The position numbers were made by a program, and so were the translations under genes. From an uncultured Prevotella sp. (lineage in GTDB: Bacteria; Bacteroidota; Bacteroidia; Bacteroidales; Bacteroidaceae), in assembly GCA_905233825.1 (NCBI GenBank), contig CAJOFE010000001.1, positions 118,638-182,637 on the forward strand: a DNA stretch of 64,000 nucleotides, written 5' to 3'. This document shows, piece by piece, positions 26,130 through 35,500 of the stretch; positions within the stretch are counted from its first letter, which is position 1, and every line of letters begins with the position of its first letter. The notes under the pieces were generated by a model that had not been told where the DNA came from, searched no databases, and worked only from the letters and a program-made list of their open reading frames with translations.

Positions 26130-27608
26130 ATGGAAATGGAGCAAGAAAAGCGGCAAAACGTTTCCCCCCTCCCTCACAGGGAGGGGCAGGAGGAGGGGCT
26201 TCAGGAGGAGGGTCTGGGGAGGCTTCAGTATATTGAACTCTATGCGCAATGTCGCCAGTTGATTTGCGAGCATAGTTGCGACGTGATGAACGCCGTTCGC
26301 GACCAGGCCTTCGAGGACTTCAAGGCGCAGCCGTTCCCTTCCCTTCATAAGGGTGGGGTAACTCTTGAGCGCTACAAATATACCGACATGCAGAAGCTCT
26401 TCGCTCCTGACTATGGCCTCAACCTCAATCGCCTTGAGATTCCTGTCGATCCCTACGAGGCTTTCCGTTGCGACGTGCCCAACCTCTCCACGAATCTCTA
26501 TTTCGTCATCAACGACAGTCCCCTTTTGACCTCTCCTGTAGGGGACGAACAATCACATCATCCAAAAGGTCGTCTGCCCGAGGGCGTCATCATTGGCAAC
26601 CTCTCCTCCCTTGCGGGGGAAGCTGGGAGAGGGCTGTATGCTCGCCTCGCTAAGACATCCGACGATGTCGTCACAGCCCTCAACACCATGCTGGCGCAGG
26701 ATGCCCTCTTCGTCTATGTGCCCAAGAACGTGAAGGTCGATCGCGCCATCCAAGTAATCAACATTTTGAAGGCTCCCTCCCTACGGGGGAGGGCGGGGGG
26801 AGAGGCTTTTATGGTCAACCGTCGCGTCCTCATCGTCCTCGAAGAAGGCGCCGAGCTGAAGATGCTCTTCTGCGACCATACGGCTGACGACAGGCATTTC
26901 CTGGCTACGCAGGTCATCGAGGCTTACGTGGGCGAGAATGCATCCCTCGACCTCTACTGCCTGGAGGAGACCCATTACAAGAATGTGCGTGTCAGCAACG
27001 TCTATATCGACCAGCAGGCCAACAGTCGCGTAAACCATAATGTCATCACCCTGCACAACGGCATCACCCGCAACAAGCTCGACCTCACGCTCTCTGGCGA
27101 GGGCGCCGAGTGCCAGTGCTACGGCTGTGTCATTGCCGACAAGCAGCAGCATGTCGATAACAACACGCTCATCACCCACCGCGTGCCCCATTGCACCTCC
27201 AACGAGCTTTACAAATATGTGCTCGACGATAAATCGACAGGTGCTTTTGCAGGACGCGTCCTCGTAGAGCACGGGGCTCAGAAGACTGTCTCGCAAATGA
27301 CCAACCAGAACCTCACGGCTACCCGTGAGGCCCGCATGTACACCCAGCCCATGCTCGAGATCTATGCCGACGATGTGAAGTGTGCCCACGGCTCTACCGT
27401 TGGTCAGCTCAACGATGCCGCCCTCTTCTACATGCGCCAGCGAGGCATCAGCGAACGCGAGGCCCGCATCCTCCTCCAGCAGGCTTTCATCAACGAGGTC
27501 ATCGACAAGATGCAGCTCCAGCCCCTCCGCGACCGTCTCCACTACCTTGTGGAGAAGCGTTTCCGTGGCGAGCTGAACAAATGCGTAGGCTGTAAGCTCT
27601 GCAAATAA
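26130..27608 (+). CDS. sufD: Fe-S cluster assembly protein SufD, with several in-frame repeat insertions
   Basis: 492 residues, longer than usual. The SufD core is clear from about residue 220: RVLIVLEEGAELKMLFCDH, ASLDLYCLEETHYKNVRVSN, CVIADKQQHVDNNTLI, VKCAHGSTVGQLNDAALFYM and RGISEREARILLQQAF. The N-terminal half is interrupted by repeat-encoded stretches: NVSPLPHREGQEEGL (26160-26226), PFPSLHKGG (26335-26360), a stretch around 26519-26640 (LLTSPVGDEQ ... SSLAGEAGRGL), and KAPSLRGRAGGEAF (26775-26812). The frame is kept through all of them. Whether these loops are tolerated is unknown. The C-terminus has CVGCKLC. SufS and SufE-like partners are not in the window. Confidence 0.92.
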   Translation: MEMEQEKRQNVSPLPHREGQEEGLQEEGLGRLQYIELYAQCRQLICEHSCDVMNAVRDQAFEDFKAQPFPSLHKGGVTLERYKYTDMQKLFAPDYGLNLNRLEIPVDPYEAFRCDVPNLSTNLYFVINDSPLLTSPVGDEQSHHPKGRLPEGVIIGNLSSLAGEAGRGLYARLAKTSDDVVTALNTMLAQDALFVYVPKNVKVDRAIQVINILKAPSLRGRAGGEAFMVNRRVLIVLEEGAELKMLFCDHTADDRHFLATQVIEAYVGENASLDLYCLEETHYKNVRVSNVYIDQQANSRVNHNVITLHNGITRNKLDLTLSGEGAECQCYGCVIADKQQHVDNNTLITHRVPHCTSNELYKYVLDDKSTGAFAGRVLVEHGAQKTVSQMTNQNLTATREARMYTQPMLEIYADDVKCAHGSTVGQLNDAALFYMRQRGISEREARILLQQAFINEVIDKMQLQPLRDRLHYLVEKRFRGELNKCVGCKLCK

Positions 27609-27615
27609 AAAGGAT

Positions 27616-29244
27616 TCAAAGGAGGTTCACCACCTCGTCGCACAGCTCACAGACGGTGGGACGATGGGTAATGAAAATCATGGTTTTCTTGGGATAGGCA
27701 GCGAACAGGCGGCGATAAAGTTCACGCTCCGTCTGTTCGTCGAGTGAAGCACTGATCTCGTCTAACAGCATGATATTGCCCGGCCTCAGCAGGCCACGGG
27801 CAATGGCGATGCGCTGTGCCTGTCCCTCGCTCAACCCTCCGCCACGCTCTCCGCACTCAGCATCCATACCGTCGGGCAGGCTGAGCACAAAGTCGGCCAT
27901 CGCCGTATGAAGCACCTGCCGCAGCTCGTCGTCAGTAGCCTCGGGCTTCGCCAGCATCAGGTTATAGCGGATGCTGCCGCTCATCAGCGTGTTGCCCTGT
28001 GGCACGAAGACGAAGTTCGTACGGGTATGTTCACTCACAGTCTGCTCAGCGCTGGCGTTGAAGATACTCATAGAGCCCTGGTCAGGCTTGATAAGCCCCA
28101 GCAGCAGACGGAACATCGTGGTCTTGCCGGCTCCTGTGTGGCCCATCAGGGCCGTCTTGCTGCCAGGAGCAAACTGATGGGAGAAATGCGATAGTATCTC
28201 GCGGTCGCCGGAGGCATAGCGGAAACTCACATCCTGAAGCCTCAGCCCCAACTGCCCTTCCATCATGCAGCTGTTGTCGTGACGTTCTTCCTCAGCCTCC
28301 AGATGCTCCATCTCCTCTAAGCGGTCAATGCTGGTCGTGGCCTGCAGTATCTGGGGCAGCATGTTGATAGCCTGAAGGATAGGATGCTGTATCTGGTTCA
28401 CCAGCTGCAGGAACGAGGTCATCACGCCGAAGGTGATGAGGCCGGCCCTCAGTTGTAGCGCACCCCAGATAAACGCGATGATATAGCCTAAGCTGAAGCT
28501 TACCGCAATGACCGAGCGGAACAGCACCGTAAAGCGTGCGCGACGGTTAATCTTACCTCTCAGGTCGTGCTGCATGTCGTCCAGCCTCCCCGTCATCCAG
28601 TCGCCGCTCTCCATCGTGCGCAGCACGGCGCTGTGCTCCATCGTTTCCTGAACCAGCATCTGGATGACGCTCTCCTGCTTGCGGATGTCCATCGTCATCT
28701 TGCGTATCTTCAGCGCCACTAACTTGCCTACGACGATAAACACGGGCGTGAGCAACAGCAACAGCCACGCCAACCGGGCATCCATCGACCTCATGAGCAG
28801 GAATGCGCCTGTCAGCTGGGCGATGGTGACACAGAGGTCGGGGATGACGGTTGTAGCGGCTGAGCTTACTGTACTGATATCTTTCTCAAGGCGCGAGGTG
28901 ACGTCGCCCGAGTGCATGTCTTGCTGGTCGAACATCTGGCGGCGCAGCAGGTGACTGAAGATGCGCAGGCGGATGGCGGTGGTCTGCACGGCCTCGGCCT
29001 TCACAGCCAAGTAGTAGTAGGCTTGACGACAGGCGATAGTGCCCAGCACCACAGCCACCAGCAGGGCGATCATCAGCGCGATGTCACGCGTGTCGCCCGT
29101 CCACACCGTCTTGTCGATGAACAGCTTGCAGAGCCACACCATCAGCAGCCCGAGCGACACGCGCCCGATGCCCGCCAGGATACGCACCAGCATGTTCATC
29201 CTGATGCCCCTCGTGTTACGCCACAGCCATACTACATATTTCAT
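27616..29244 (-). CDS. ABC exporter, fused permease and ATPase
   Basis: 542 residues: six membrane helices (about 15-300) then an ATPase with GHTGAGKTTMFRLLLG (Walker A), GGLSEGQAQRIAIARGLL (signature), NIMLLDEISASLDEQTE (Walker B) and FITHRPTVCE (switch). It is a type IV exporter half-transporter without an N-terminal C39 peptidase domain. It is the last gene of the unit with PqqD-like, S24/S26-type and HprK-like genes, which suggests it exports a peptide handled by those proteins. It converges with sufD with an 8-base gap. Confidence 0.9.
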   Translation of the reverse strand: MKYVVWLWRNTRGIRMNMLVRILAGIGRVSLGLLMVWLCKLFIDKTVWTGDTRDIALMIALLVAVVLGTIACRQAYYYLAVKAEAVQTTAIRLRIFSHLLRRQMFDQQDMHSGDVTSRLEKDISTVSSAATTVIPDLCVTIAQLTGAFLLMRSMDARLAWLLLLLTPVFIVVGKLVALKIRKMTMDIRKQESVIQMLVQETMEHSAVLRTMESGDWMTGRLDDMQHDLRGKINRRARFTVLFRSVIAVSFSLGYIIAFIWGALQLRAGLITFGVMTSFLQLVNQIQHPILQAINMLPQILQATTSIDRLEEMEHLEAEEERHDNSCMMEGQLGLRLQDVSFRYASGDREILSHFSHQFAPGSKTALMGHTGAGKTTMFRLLLGLIKPDQGSMSIFNASAEQTVSEHTRTNFVFVPQGNTLMSGSIRYNLMLAKPEATDDELRQVLHTAMADFVLSLPDGMDAECGERGGGLSEGQAQRIAIARGLLRPGNIMLLDEISASLDEQTERELYRRLFAAYPKKTMIFITHRPTVCELCDEVVNLL

Positions 29245-29249
29245 GTTAG

Positions 29250-29300
29250 AATTTAGATTTTAGAATTTAGAGGTGTTGCCTTTGGCAATCCCTCTTAACT
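29250..29300. repeat. Heptamer repeat with GCCTTTGGC core
   Basis: The gap between the PqqD-like and ABC genes holds TAGAATTTAGATTTTAGAAT, then AGGTGTTGCCTTTGGCAA and CTTAACTCTTAATT: the reverse complement of the TTCTAAA/GCCAAAGGC unit seen at 12.85 and 51.4 kb. Confidence 0.75.
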
Positions 29301-29301
29301 C

Positions 29302-29577
29302 TTAATTGGCTAAAACCAACCCTTCCTCCTTCCATCTCCCAGTCAGCGTCTCGGCATCCTTGAGCGCCTGCTCACGGCTCACCTCATACACCTCTGTCAG
29401 GGTGTCGGCCAACTGCTCCACGGTGAAGTCACCCAGCTCCTCAGCTTTCTCCCACAGCAAGGCTGCCGTGTCGTTCAGGCTGATCAGCTTGCCGAAATTC
29501 ACAGTCTCAAGGCCTTCGCCCACGATGACTTTCTCGCCGCACACTTCGCGCAGCACAAATCCTTTCTTCAGTTTCAT
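29302..29577 (-). CDS. PqqD family peptide-binding protein
   Basis: 91 residues starting MKLKKGFVLREVCGEKVIVG at 29577; the longer open frame overlaps the previous gene and is rejected. The pattern of N-terminal strands, then NFGKLISLNDTAALLWEKAEE, then a winged-helix (FTVEQLADTLTEVYEVSREQALKDAE) is that of PqqD, the leader-peptide recognition element of ribosomally made peptide pathways. In Bacteroidales such proteins occur beside HprK-like kinases, and this unit follows that pattern. Its peptide partner is not identified; microproteins nearby are candidates. Confidence 0.88.
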   Translation of the reverse strand: MKLKKGFVLREVCGEKVIVGEGLETVNFGKLISLNDTAALLWEKAEELGDFTVEQLADTLTEVYEVSREQALKDAETLTGRWKEEGLVLAN

Positions 29578-29585
29578 TTTGCTTG

Positions 29586-30062
29586 TTATATATGAATGTT
29601 CAGTTTCAAGAATGTTCTTCTGTATAGGGCCAGCAGCCAGCGCCTCACGGGCTTCACCTTCCACCACAGGCGCGAGCATCGCTGTCTCGTCTTCGTGTAG
29701 AGGTATCGGCGTTTGCCGTTCGGGGCTACGACATATTCTGCCACTCCAGTCACCTCTTCCTGTTGGCAATGCTCCACTTTGTCGATGCTGTTCCCATCAC
29801 CCATCAGGCTCACCTTCCCGCCGTCGATGCCGATGATACGGTGCACCACATAGCGTGTGCCGTTCACCCACGCCAGCACTACGTCGCCCACCTTCAACGG
29901 CTCCTGAGGACTCACCAGTTCCACGCTCTCCTTGCCGCCGATGATAAACGGATGCATGCTACTGCCTTTCACGGGCAGCACCACGCGCCGTCCTTCCTTC
30001 AGCATCGCTATCGTCTCCTCAATCAGCGTGTCACCTTCCAGTGTCCTCACAATATCTTTCAC
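29586..30062 (-). CDS. S24/S26 family peptidase-like protein
   Basis: 158 residues from a GTG start at 30062. VVLPVKGSSMHPFI carries the Ser-Met of the LexA/signal-peptidase fold, and KVGDVVLAWVNGTRYVVHRIIGIDGG and LMGDGNS are the beta core. The usual catalytic Lys region reads VVHRI, with Arg where Lys is often found, so activity is uncertain. No membrane anchor is seen at the N-terminus. Such short S24/S26-type proteins occur with PqqD and HprK-like genes in Bacteroidales. It begins downstream of a repeat cluster and ends 8 bases before the PqqD-like gene. Confidence 0.82.
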   Translation of the reverse strand: MKDIVRTLEGDTLIEETIAMLKEGRRVVLPVKGSSMHPFIIGGKESVELVSPQEPLKVGDVVLAWVNGTRYVVHRIIGIDGGKVSLMGDGNSIDKVEHCQQEEVTGVAEYVVAPNGKRRYLYTKTRQRCSRLWWKVKPVRRWLLALYRRTFLKLNIHI

Positions 30063-30084
30063 TTCGTTTCAGAATTCTCCTTAC

Positions 30085-30235
30085 TCCCCTCCTTTAAAGG
30101 AGGGGTTGCCCGTAGGGCGGGGTGGTTTATATACTGGTTGTCGCTACCCTTTCGCTACCACCCTTTGCCCCTCCTCCCCGGAGGAGGGGAGTCCCCCCTC
30201 TCCCTCTGGAGAGGGGTCGGGGGAGAGGCTTTTGT
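30085..30235. repeat. Composite GC-rich repeat cluster at the end of the HprK-like gene
   Basis: Contains CTCCTTTAAAGGAGGGG, GCCCGTAGGGCGGGGTGGTT, CTCCTCCCCGGAGGAGGGG and CTCTCCCTCTGGAGAGGGG, four palindromic blocks also seen at 38.3-38.6, 40.1-40.2 and 48.5-48.8 kb. The cluster covers the 3' end of the HprK-like gene and supplies its last codons. Confidence 0.85.
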
Positions 30236-31076
30236 AGCACACCCTCGCTGCTTCCTCATCCGGCAGACAGTCTAAGTGCCACATCGAGGCATTCGCCACC
30301 AACAGGCTCTCCGTCTCATGCAGCCCCTCAGCCAACCGCTTGTCCCATCGCTTCCCCGAGATAGAGATCATCAGGGCGGCGTAGGCCTCCAGAGGCTTCA
30401 TCCTACGAATCACGTTCCGGGGTGCCTGGTCCAGCATGACGATAGCCCCCAACGGATAGCTCACGTTACGGTAGCAGGGCGTCTTGCCGCTCCACGGCGA
30501 GCCAAAGACGCGGATACTCCCGTCGTCGAAGATCCTCACCACAGGGTTGTCGTCGTTCATCAGTTCCGTCCCCTCAATATGCTCCAGCCACAGCCTGGAG
30601 TGCGTGCTCTTCCCCGTACCGCTGGGGCCTAAGAACATATATGCCTTCCCCTCGTGGCTCACCACCGACGAGTGGAACAGCGCCGTATGCCTCCCTGCTG
30701 TGGTCAGGGCATACAACACCATCATCGCATTATTGATGCCAAACAGGTTGTTATCCTTCGCAAACACCTCTCCCTGGCTATAGTCTGTGCTACAGACCAG
30801 CACCGCTTTCAGTTGTTCACGGTGGAAAAACAGAAAGCAGGGGCGCTCGCCTATGTGTCCGGCCTGTATAGCCTGTCCTTCGTCATCCTGTTGCATTTCC
30901 ATGCTGAAGCCGTCTGTGTCTATCGGCGTGTCGCTCATTTTCAGGCGAAACACGGTGTCCTCTGTCGGGTCGGTACCAAACGGCTCATACTGTCTGAGAC
31001 TGAACACGATGTTCTCGTCGCTTCCCGTCTCTAAGGCAAACACATGGTCTGCCACCTTATAATATAGTTCCTTCAT
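30144..31076 (-). CDS. HprK-like kinase
   Basis: 310 residues starting MKELYYKVADHVFAL at 31076. MFLGPSGTGKSTHSRLWL near residue 150 is the P-loop of the HPr kinase/PEPCK-like fold, with HSSVVSHEGKAY just before it. LMNDDNPVVR and GSPWSGKTPCYRN fit the capping and nucleotide-contact loops. It lacks the N-terminal domain of true HPr kinase/phosphorylase, and no HPr gene is here. Such proteins accompany PqqD-like proteins in peptide-modifying clusters. The final 27 residues (SLSPDPSPEGEGG and on) are repeat-encoded. It is first in the four-gene unit and has its own promoter. Confidence 0.85.
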   Translation of the reverse strand: MKELYYKVADHVFALETGSDENIVFSLRQYEPFGTDPTEDTVFRLKMSDTPIDTDGFSMEMQQDDEGQAIQAGHIGERPCFLFFHREQLKAVLVCSTDYSQGEVFAKDNNLFGINNAMMVLYALTTAGRHTALFHSSVVSHEGKAYMFLGPSGTGKSTHSRLWLEHIEGTELMNDDNPVVRIFDDGSIRVFGSPWSGKTPCYRNVSYPLGAIVMLDQAPRNVIRRMKPLEAYAALMISISGKRWDKRLAEGLHETESLLVANASMWHLDCLPDEEAARVCYKSLSPDPSPEGEGGLPSSGEEGQRVVAKG

Positions 31077-31102
31077 ACAACCTTCCTGCTGTTTTCGCGC
31101 CG

Positions 31103-31134
31103 CAAAGGTACCAAAAAAGTATTTAATTACCAAA
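31103..31134 (-). promoter_or_regulatory. Promoter of the HprK-like/S24/PqqD/ABC unit
   Basis: On the minus strand TTTG (31131-31134) is followed by 20 bases and TACCTTTG (31103-31110), 26 bases before the start codon at 31076. This shows the unit is separable from the upstream giant-protein module. Confidence 0.88.
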
Positions 31135-31225
31135 TATATTTAGCAATTCATATCGATTATTGCAGTTTTTTGTCTTTGTTTTAGGCAAGGATGAACGCGA
31201 ATTACACGAATTAATTTCTTTCCGT

Positions 31226-31445
31226 TTAGCAGTTCCCCTTCCCCTTTGGGGAGGGGTTAGGGGAGAGGCTGTAGGGGAGAGGCTTCCCCCTTCCCCTTTG
31301 GGGAGGGGTTAGGGGAGAGGCTGTAGGGGTGAGGCTTTCCCCCTTCCCCTTTGGGGAGGGGTTAGGGGAGAGGCTGTAGGGGTGAGGCTTTCCCCCTTCC
31401 CCTTTGGGGAGGGGCAAGGGGAGAGGCTGTTGGGAGAGGCTGTAG
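31226..31445. repeat. Tandem GC-rich repeat, four copies
   Basis: Four near-identical copies of a unit of about 60 bases with CCCCTTTGGGGAGGGG, TTAGGGGAGAGGCTGTAGGGG and AGGCTTTCCC. The array lies between the HprK-like promoter and the end of the C-terminal-domain protein gene. No gene is supported in it. Confidence 0.9.
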
Positions 31446-31452
31446 GGGCTTT

Positions 31453-32262
31453 TTATCTAATGATAATTTTCCTCCCTTGATGTATATACACGCCCCTTGT
31501 CGTGGGCTCCTCATTCAGGCGGATGCCCGTGAGGGTGTACCAGGCGTTGTCCTGCGAGGTCTTCGTGCTGAACTCACCCGTGTTGAAGGTGGCAGCATCG
31601 ATGGTGGTCGTCGTGCCGTCGGGCTCCCTGATGATGATCTTGGGCGCTGAGGTCACCGTGTTCTCTGAGAAGTCCACGTAGCAGCGCAGCGGCTTCAGCG
31701 GTACGGGATTCTCCTCCGTCCAGAGGGTGGCATCGTACCACTTTCCCTTCGACATATACCAGAACTTCTCACCGTAGAAGGTGACGGGGCTGAAGGTGCT
31801 GATGAAGCGGTTGCCGCTGATGTCGGTCTCGGTATATGAGGCCTCCACCTGCTTTACCTCCATGTCCTTGAACGTGACCTTGTTGAAGTTCGTCGGTGTG
31901 CGCTTCAATTTGCCCACGTTGATGATGAACGGGGTGCCGGCGGCGATGGTGCCGCTGGCGGTAGGCTCGAAGTGGATGTTGCCGTCCTCGTCGCTATTTA
32001 CATCTAACAGGTCCACGACAATCGTTCCGAGGTATTTCGTAAACTGGGCAGGCCTGATGTCGAAGGGCAGGCAGAGCACGTTCCAGCTGTCCAGGTTGAT
32101 GGGACGGTCGCTGAACGTGACGTTATAGGTTCCGCCAGCCTCTGCAGCCTCGTTGATGATGGGCACCAGGTCCTGCGTGTCATCCAGCGTCAGCGTCTCC
32201 TGAGCCTGCGTGCCGAGCGTGCAGCCCAGCATCATCGCCAGTGTGAGTAGGGTCTTCTTCAT
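31453..32262 (-). CDS. Secreted stand-alone C-terminal-domain protein (module A)
   Basis: 269 residues with signal peptide MKKTLLTLAMMLGCTLGTQAQ. The mature protein matches the last 240 or so residues of the giant proteins: VTFSDRPINLDSWNVLCLPF, VDLLDV, AAGTPFIINVGK, EKFWYMSKGKWYDA, and the end WYTLTGIRLNEEPTTRGVYI plus HQGRKIIIR. Its module B copy at 47687-48490 is very close. The ending resembles tails of Prevotella secreted proteins and could be a sorting signal, but this is inference. No enzymatic motif is visible. It follows the microprotein gene and a hairpin. Confidence 0.8.
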   Translation of the reverse strand: MKKTLLTLAMMLGCTLGTQAQETLTLDDTQDLVPIINEAAEAGGTYNVTFSDRPINLDSWNVLCLPFDIRPAQFTKYLGTIVVDLLDVNSDEDGNIHFEPTASGTIAAGTPFIINVGKLKRTPTNFNKVTFKDMEVKQVEASYTETDISGNRFISTFSPVTFYGEKFWYMSKGKWYDATLWTEENPVPLKPLRCYVDFSENTVTSAPKIIIREPDGTTTTIDAATFNTGEFSTKTSQDNAWYTLTGIRLNEEPTTRGVYIHQGRKIIIR

Positions 32263-32270
32263 ATTCTGTA

Positions 32271-32306
32271 ATAACTAAAGACCGAAGGAGCTGTCTCCTC
32301 CGGTCT
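32271..32306 (-). terminator. Hairpin after microprotein A
   Basis: On the minus strand AGACCGGAGGAG, a 4-base loop, and CTCCTTCGGTCT followed by TTTAGTT. The same hairpin stands at 47635 in module B, between microprotein and C-terminal-domain gene. It is either a terminator or an attenuator. Confidence 0.7.
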
Positions 32307-32320
32307 TATGATAAAGTTGA

Positions 32321-32452
32321 TTAATCGGGAATATCGATTTCAGGATCGCCAGAACCGTCATGTATGGGCTCTTCATCACTTGCGCAAAGCATCTTGAGAT
32401 ACTTCAGCTCGATGGTCTCCATCTCGGGAGACAGGTACTCAATCTTTTTCAT
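32321..32452 (-). CDS. Microprotein A (43 residues), MKKIEYLSPEME type
   Basis: Start at 32452, preceded by a purine-rich stretch identical in the module B copy. The peptide begins MKKIEYLSPEMETIELKYLK, continues MLCASDEEP and ends in an acidic tail (GDPEIDIPD). The pattern Met-Lys-Lys, aromatic, Pro, alternating acids, then Leu-Cys-x-Ser is shared by many small Bacteroidales proteins of unknown function. No signal peptide or membrane segment is seen. The conserved front and variable acidic tail resemble a leader plus core arrangement, and a PqqD-like gene lies 3 kb away on the same strand; this link is only a hypothesis. Confidence 0.75.
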   Translation of the reverse strand: MKKIEYLSPEMETIELKYLKMLCASDEEPIHDGSGDPEIDIPD

Positions 32453-32506
32453 TTTCTTACTTTCTCTTCTCATGTCGGGCATGAGCAAGTTCTGCTTAAT
32501 CACAAG

Positions 32507-35500
32507 TTACTTAATGACAACCTTCTGGCCATTGTTGATGTAAACACCCTTACGTGTAGGAGCATCGTTGAGCTTCTTACCGTCGATGGTGTACCAGCCC
32601 TCACCGTTGATCATGTTGTTGAACTCAACAGCGTCGATGGCGGTCAGCGTGCCGTCGCCCTCCTCGATGATGATACGAGCACCAGCGGGGTTCACGATCT
32701 CAGCATAAGCACGGAACGGCTTCAGGCTTACAGGCTTAGAAGAGGTGTAATTCTTGGCATCCTTCCATACGCCCTTAGACATGTACCAGTACTGCTGGCC
32801 ATAGAATGTGGTTTCCTTCTGGAAGGTACCCCAGAACTTGTTGCCGGCTGCGTCTTCCACGTTAGTGTTCTCACCGTCGGTCTCCTCAATGTTCACATTG
32901 GAGAAGAATACCTTGTTGAAGTTATCCTTGGCACCGTCAGCCTCCTCAGAAGTGGGCTTGAAGATGAACGGCTCACCTGCGGGGATAATACCGGAAGTGA
33001 CAACCTTGAAGTGAACCTCATTGTCGATAGCGTTAGCCTCGTTCAGACGGTCAACAATTGCATATCCGAATGCATCGCTGATCTGGCCGGGAGTAACGTC
33101 GAACGGCAGAACCATTACGTTCCAAGTGTCCTGGTTGACCTTGCGGTCGCTGAAGCTAACGGTAACGCCTTCCTTCAGAACATCATTCGTGAACGTCTCA
33201 GCGTCAGAGAGTATGATAGGATCGGCAGGAACAACGATGAGCTTACCGGTCACTTCGTCCCAACCCTTGTACTTGGTAGCAGCATCGCCAGTAGCGACGA
33301 TGACAAGACCGTCTGCGTATGTACCGGGATCAGCAACGATTATACCGCTCATGTCCTGATAATCCTCAGCTACGTCAAGAGAGAAGTTAGCCTGATCAGC
33401 CTCGGCAATACCTTCGACCTTGAAGGGAGCCGGATCAATGGCTGCGATGAATGCCTCAACATCCTCACCAACCTTCATTGTCAGGTCGTCGATGGTCACC
33501 TTAACCTTGATGGTGTAGATAGAAGGCAGCGGGCTCAGCGTGTAGTTCTGAGCAGCAGGAACCTCCTCGTTAGCAAGTGCGAGTGTGAACTGGTAATCGC
33601 CAGCCATGATGACCTCCTCGTCTGCAAATACAGCTGTCAGCTTCTCAACGTCAATCACGTCCACGGTATCATCACCAATCAGACCGGCAACAGACAGATC
33701 CTCAGAGGTAATAGTAACCTCAGCAGGCTTGCCGTCGTAAACCTTCGACTGTGCGTCGAGAGAAATCTTCAGAGTAGCAGGAGTAATCGTGAAGACACCC
33801 ACACCAACACCGAATGAAACATCGTAGTTCTTCAATACTGCTGCATCCTCATCGCCAGACAAGTTGACATCGTATTTACCGACATTCTTACCCTCAGCGC
33901 GGGTCAGAACGGTTGCTGCGATAATAGCATCAACGTCAGCTGCAGGAATCTCATACTTCTCGTCAGCAGTTACGATCATCACGTTGTCAGCGGTAGCTTT
34001 GAGCTCGGGCTCTTCAGCGCCATAGACCTTCGTGAACTCACCTTCAGGAATTTCATAATCGGCATTCCATGTTACTGCAATCGAAGGAGCAGTAATCGTG
34101 AACTTAGCAACCTTGTCGCTTGCGAGAACCTTGTAGTTGGTTGAAACGAACTTCGCGGGATCGAGAACGATGGTGTATGTATCAACGTTTGCGCTCTCAT
34201 TGCCGTCCTTGTCAACAGCCTTGATTGCACCATCTCCAGGAACGATAGCGTCCTCAGGCTCGCCAGTCAGCAGACCGTCGTAAGTGATGGCAACCTCTGT
34301 ATCGCCAAGACCGGCAACACCGTCGTAAACCTTAGTTGCATCGGCAGCCTTTGCGATAACCTCAAGCTTCTTGATCTCGTAGGTTGCGCTTACATTTGTA
34401 CCAGCATAGTTGCCCTTACCGGTGTAGTTGATCTTATACTCACCAGCATTGGTCCAAGTTTCGTCATCGGTAGGATAAACTACTTCTACAACATAATCCT
34501 TATCTGCACCCTCTGTCAGGCCTGCGATAGCGTAGTTAGGCTTCTGAGGCTGACCGTTGTAATCAACGGCAGCGATCTCGGGAGCTTCGAACGAAGCAGG
34601 CAGAATAATGATAGTGCGATTGACAGCACCCTGGTAGTTACCCTTGGCAGTGAATTCGATTAAGTACTCACCTACATTCTTAAGCTCGGTACCAGTGTAC
34701 TCTTCGTACGCCTCATCATCATCGTTCCACTTATAGATGGCCTTGGTGTAGTCAGTTCCCTCAGTGAGAGTAACTAATGTTTCCTCTTCACCCTTTACAA
34801 CCTTATCCTTAACACTCAGGTCAGCAGGCATATAGTCTGGGCCATAAATGCCATCTACTTCCTCGTTAGGAATATTCTCGAATGCAAGAACAGGATTCCA
34901 GTTCCTAGCAACCATAGTAGCTGTGAGCTCTACAGGACCAAAGTCCTTGTGGTTGGCATCGCCTTCAACCATGTACCAAACAGACTTCTTACCCTCAGCA
35001 TCAAAGTCGCTGACCTTTGTTGCCTGAGGAACAGCCTCAGAATAAGTACCGTCCTTAGCAGTTGCGAACTTGATGGTACCGATAGGCGTAGCCTCTTCGT
35101 CGCCAGCCCAGAGATAAGTAGTAGTTACCTCGTAGCTGTCCTCCTCAATGAGATCCTGAGCCTCGCCAGTGAATATCAGGGCAGCAGCTACAGGCTCTAT
35201 GAAGTCAGCATCTTCGATGGGAGCCTTGTTGATCAGAACCTCGCCATTGCCAGTCCAGTTGATCTTGTAGTTATGAACTACCTCATTGCCTTCTTTGTCC
35301 TTATTCCACTCAACGTTCAGCTTCTTGAAGGGGTGAGGACCGGCATCGATGAAGTTGTTCTCCTCGGTAACAGGCAGAGAGAGTGTGAACGGAGGATTGT
35401 AGAAGTCTACACCCTGCAGTGAACTACCGAAGAATGAGTAAGCCTCTTCAACTTCCTTGTCAGTGCAAGGTTCGCCAGTCCAATCCTTCTCCACGTTGCC

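Noticed and set aside
29578..29769. Extended N-terminus for the PqqD-like protein
   Set aside because: It overlaps the S24/S26 gene out of frame and has no PqqD similarity.
32360..33817. 485-residue open frame on the plus strand
   Set aside because: It lies antisense within the microprotein and giant gene A, and its sequence (no domain, Leu/Val-rich) is a mirror of the MBG coding strand.
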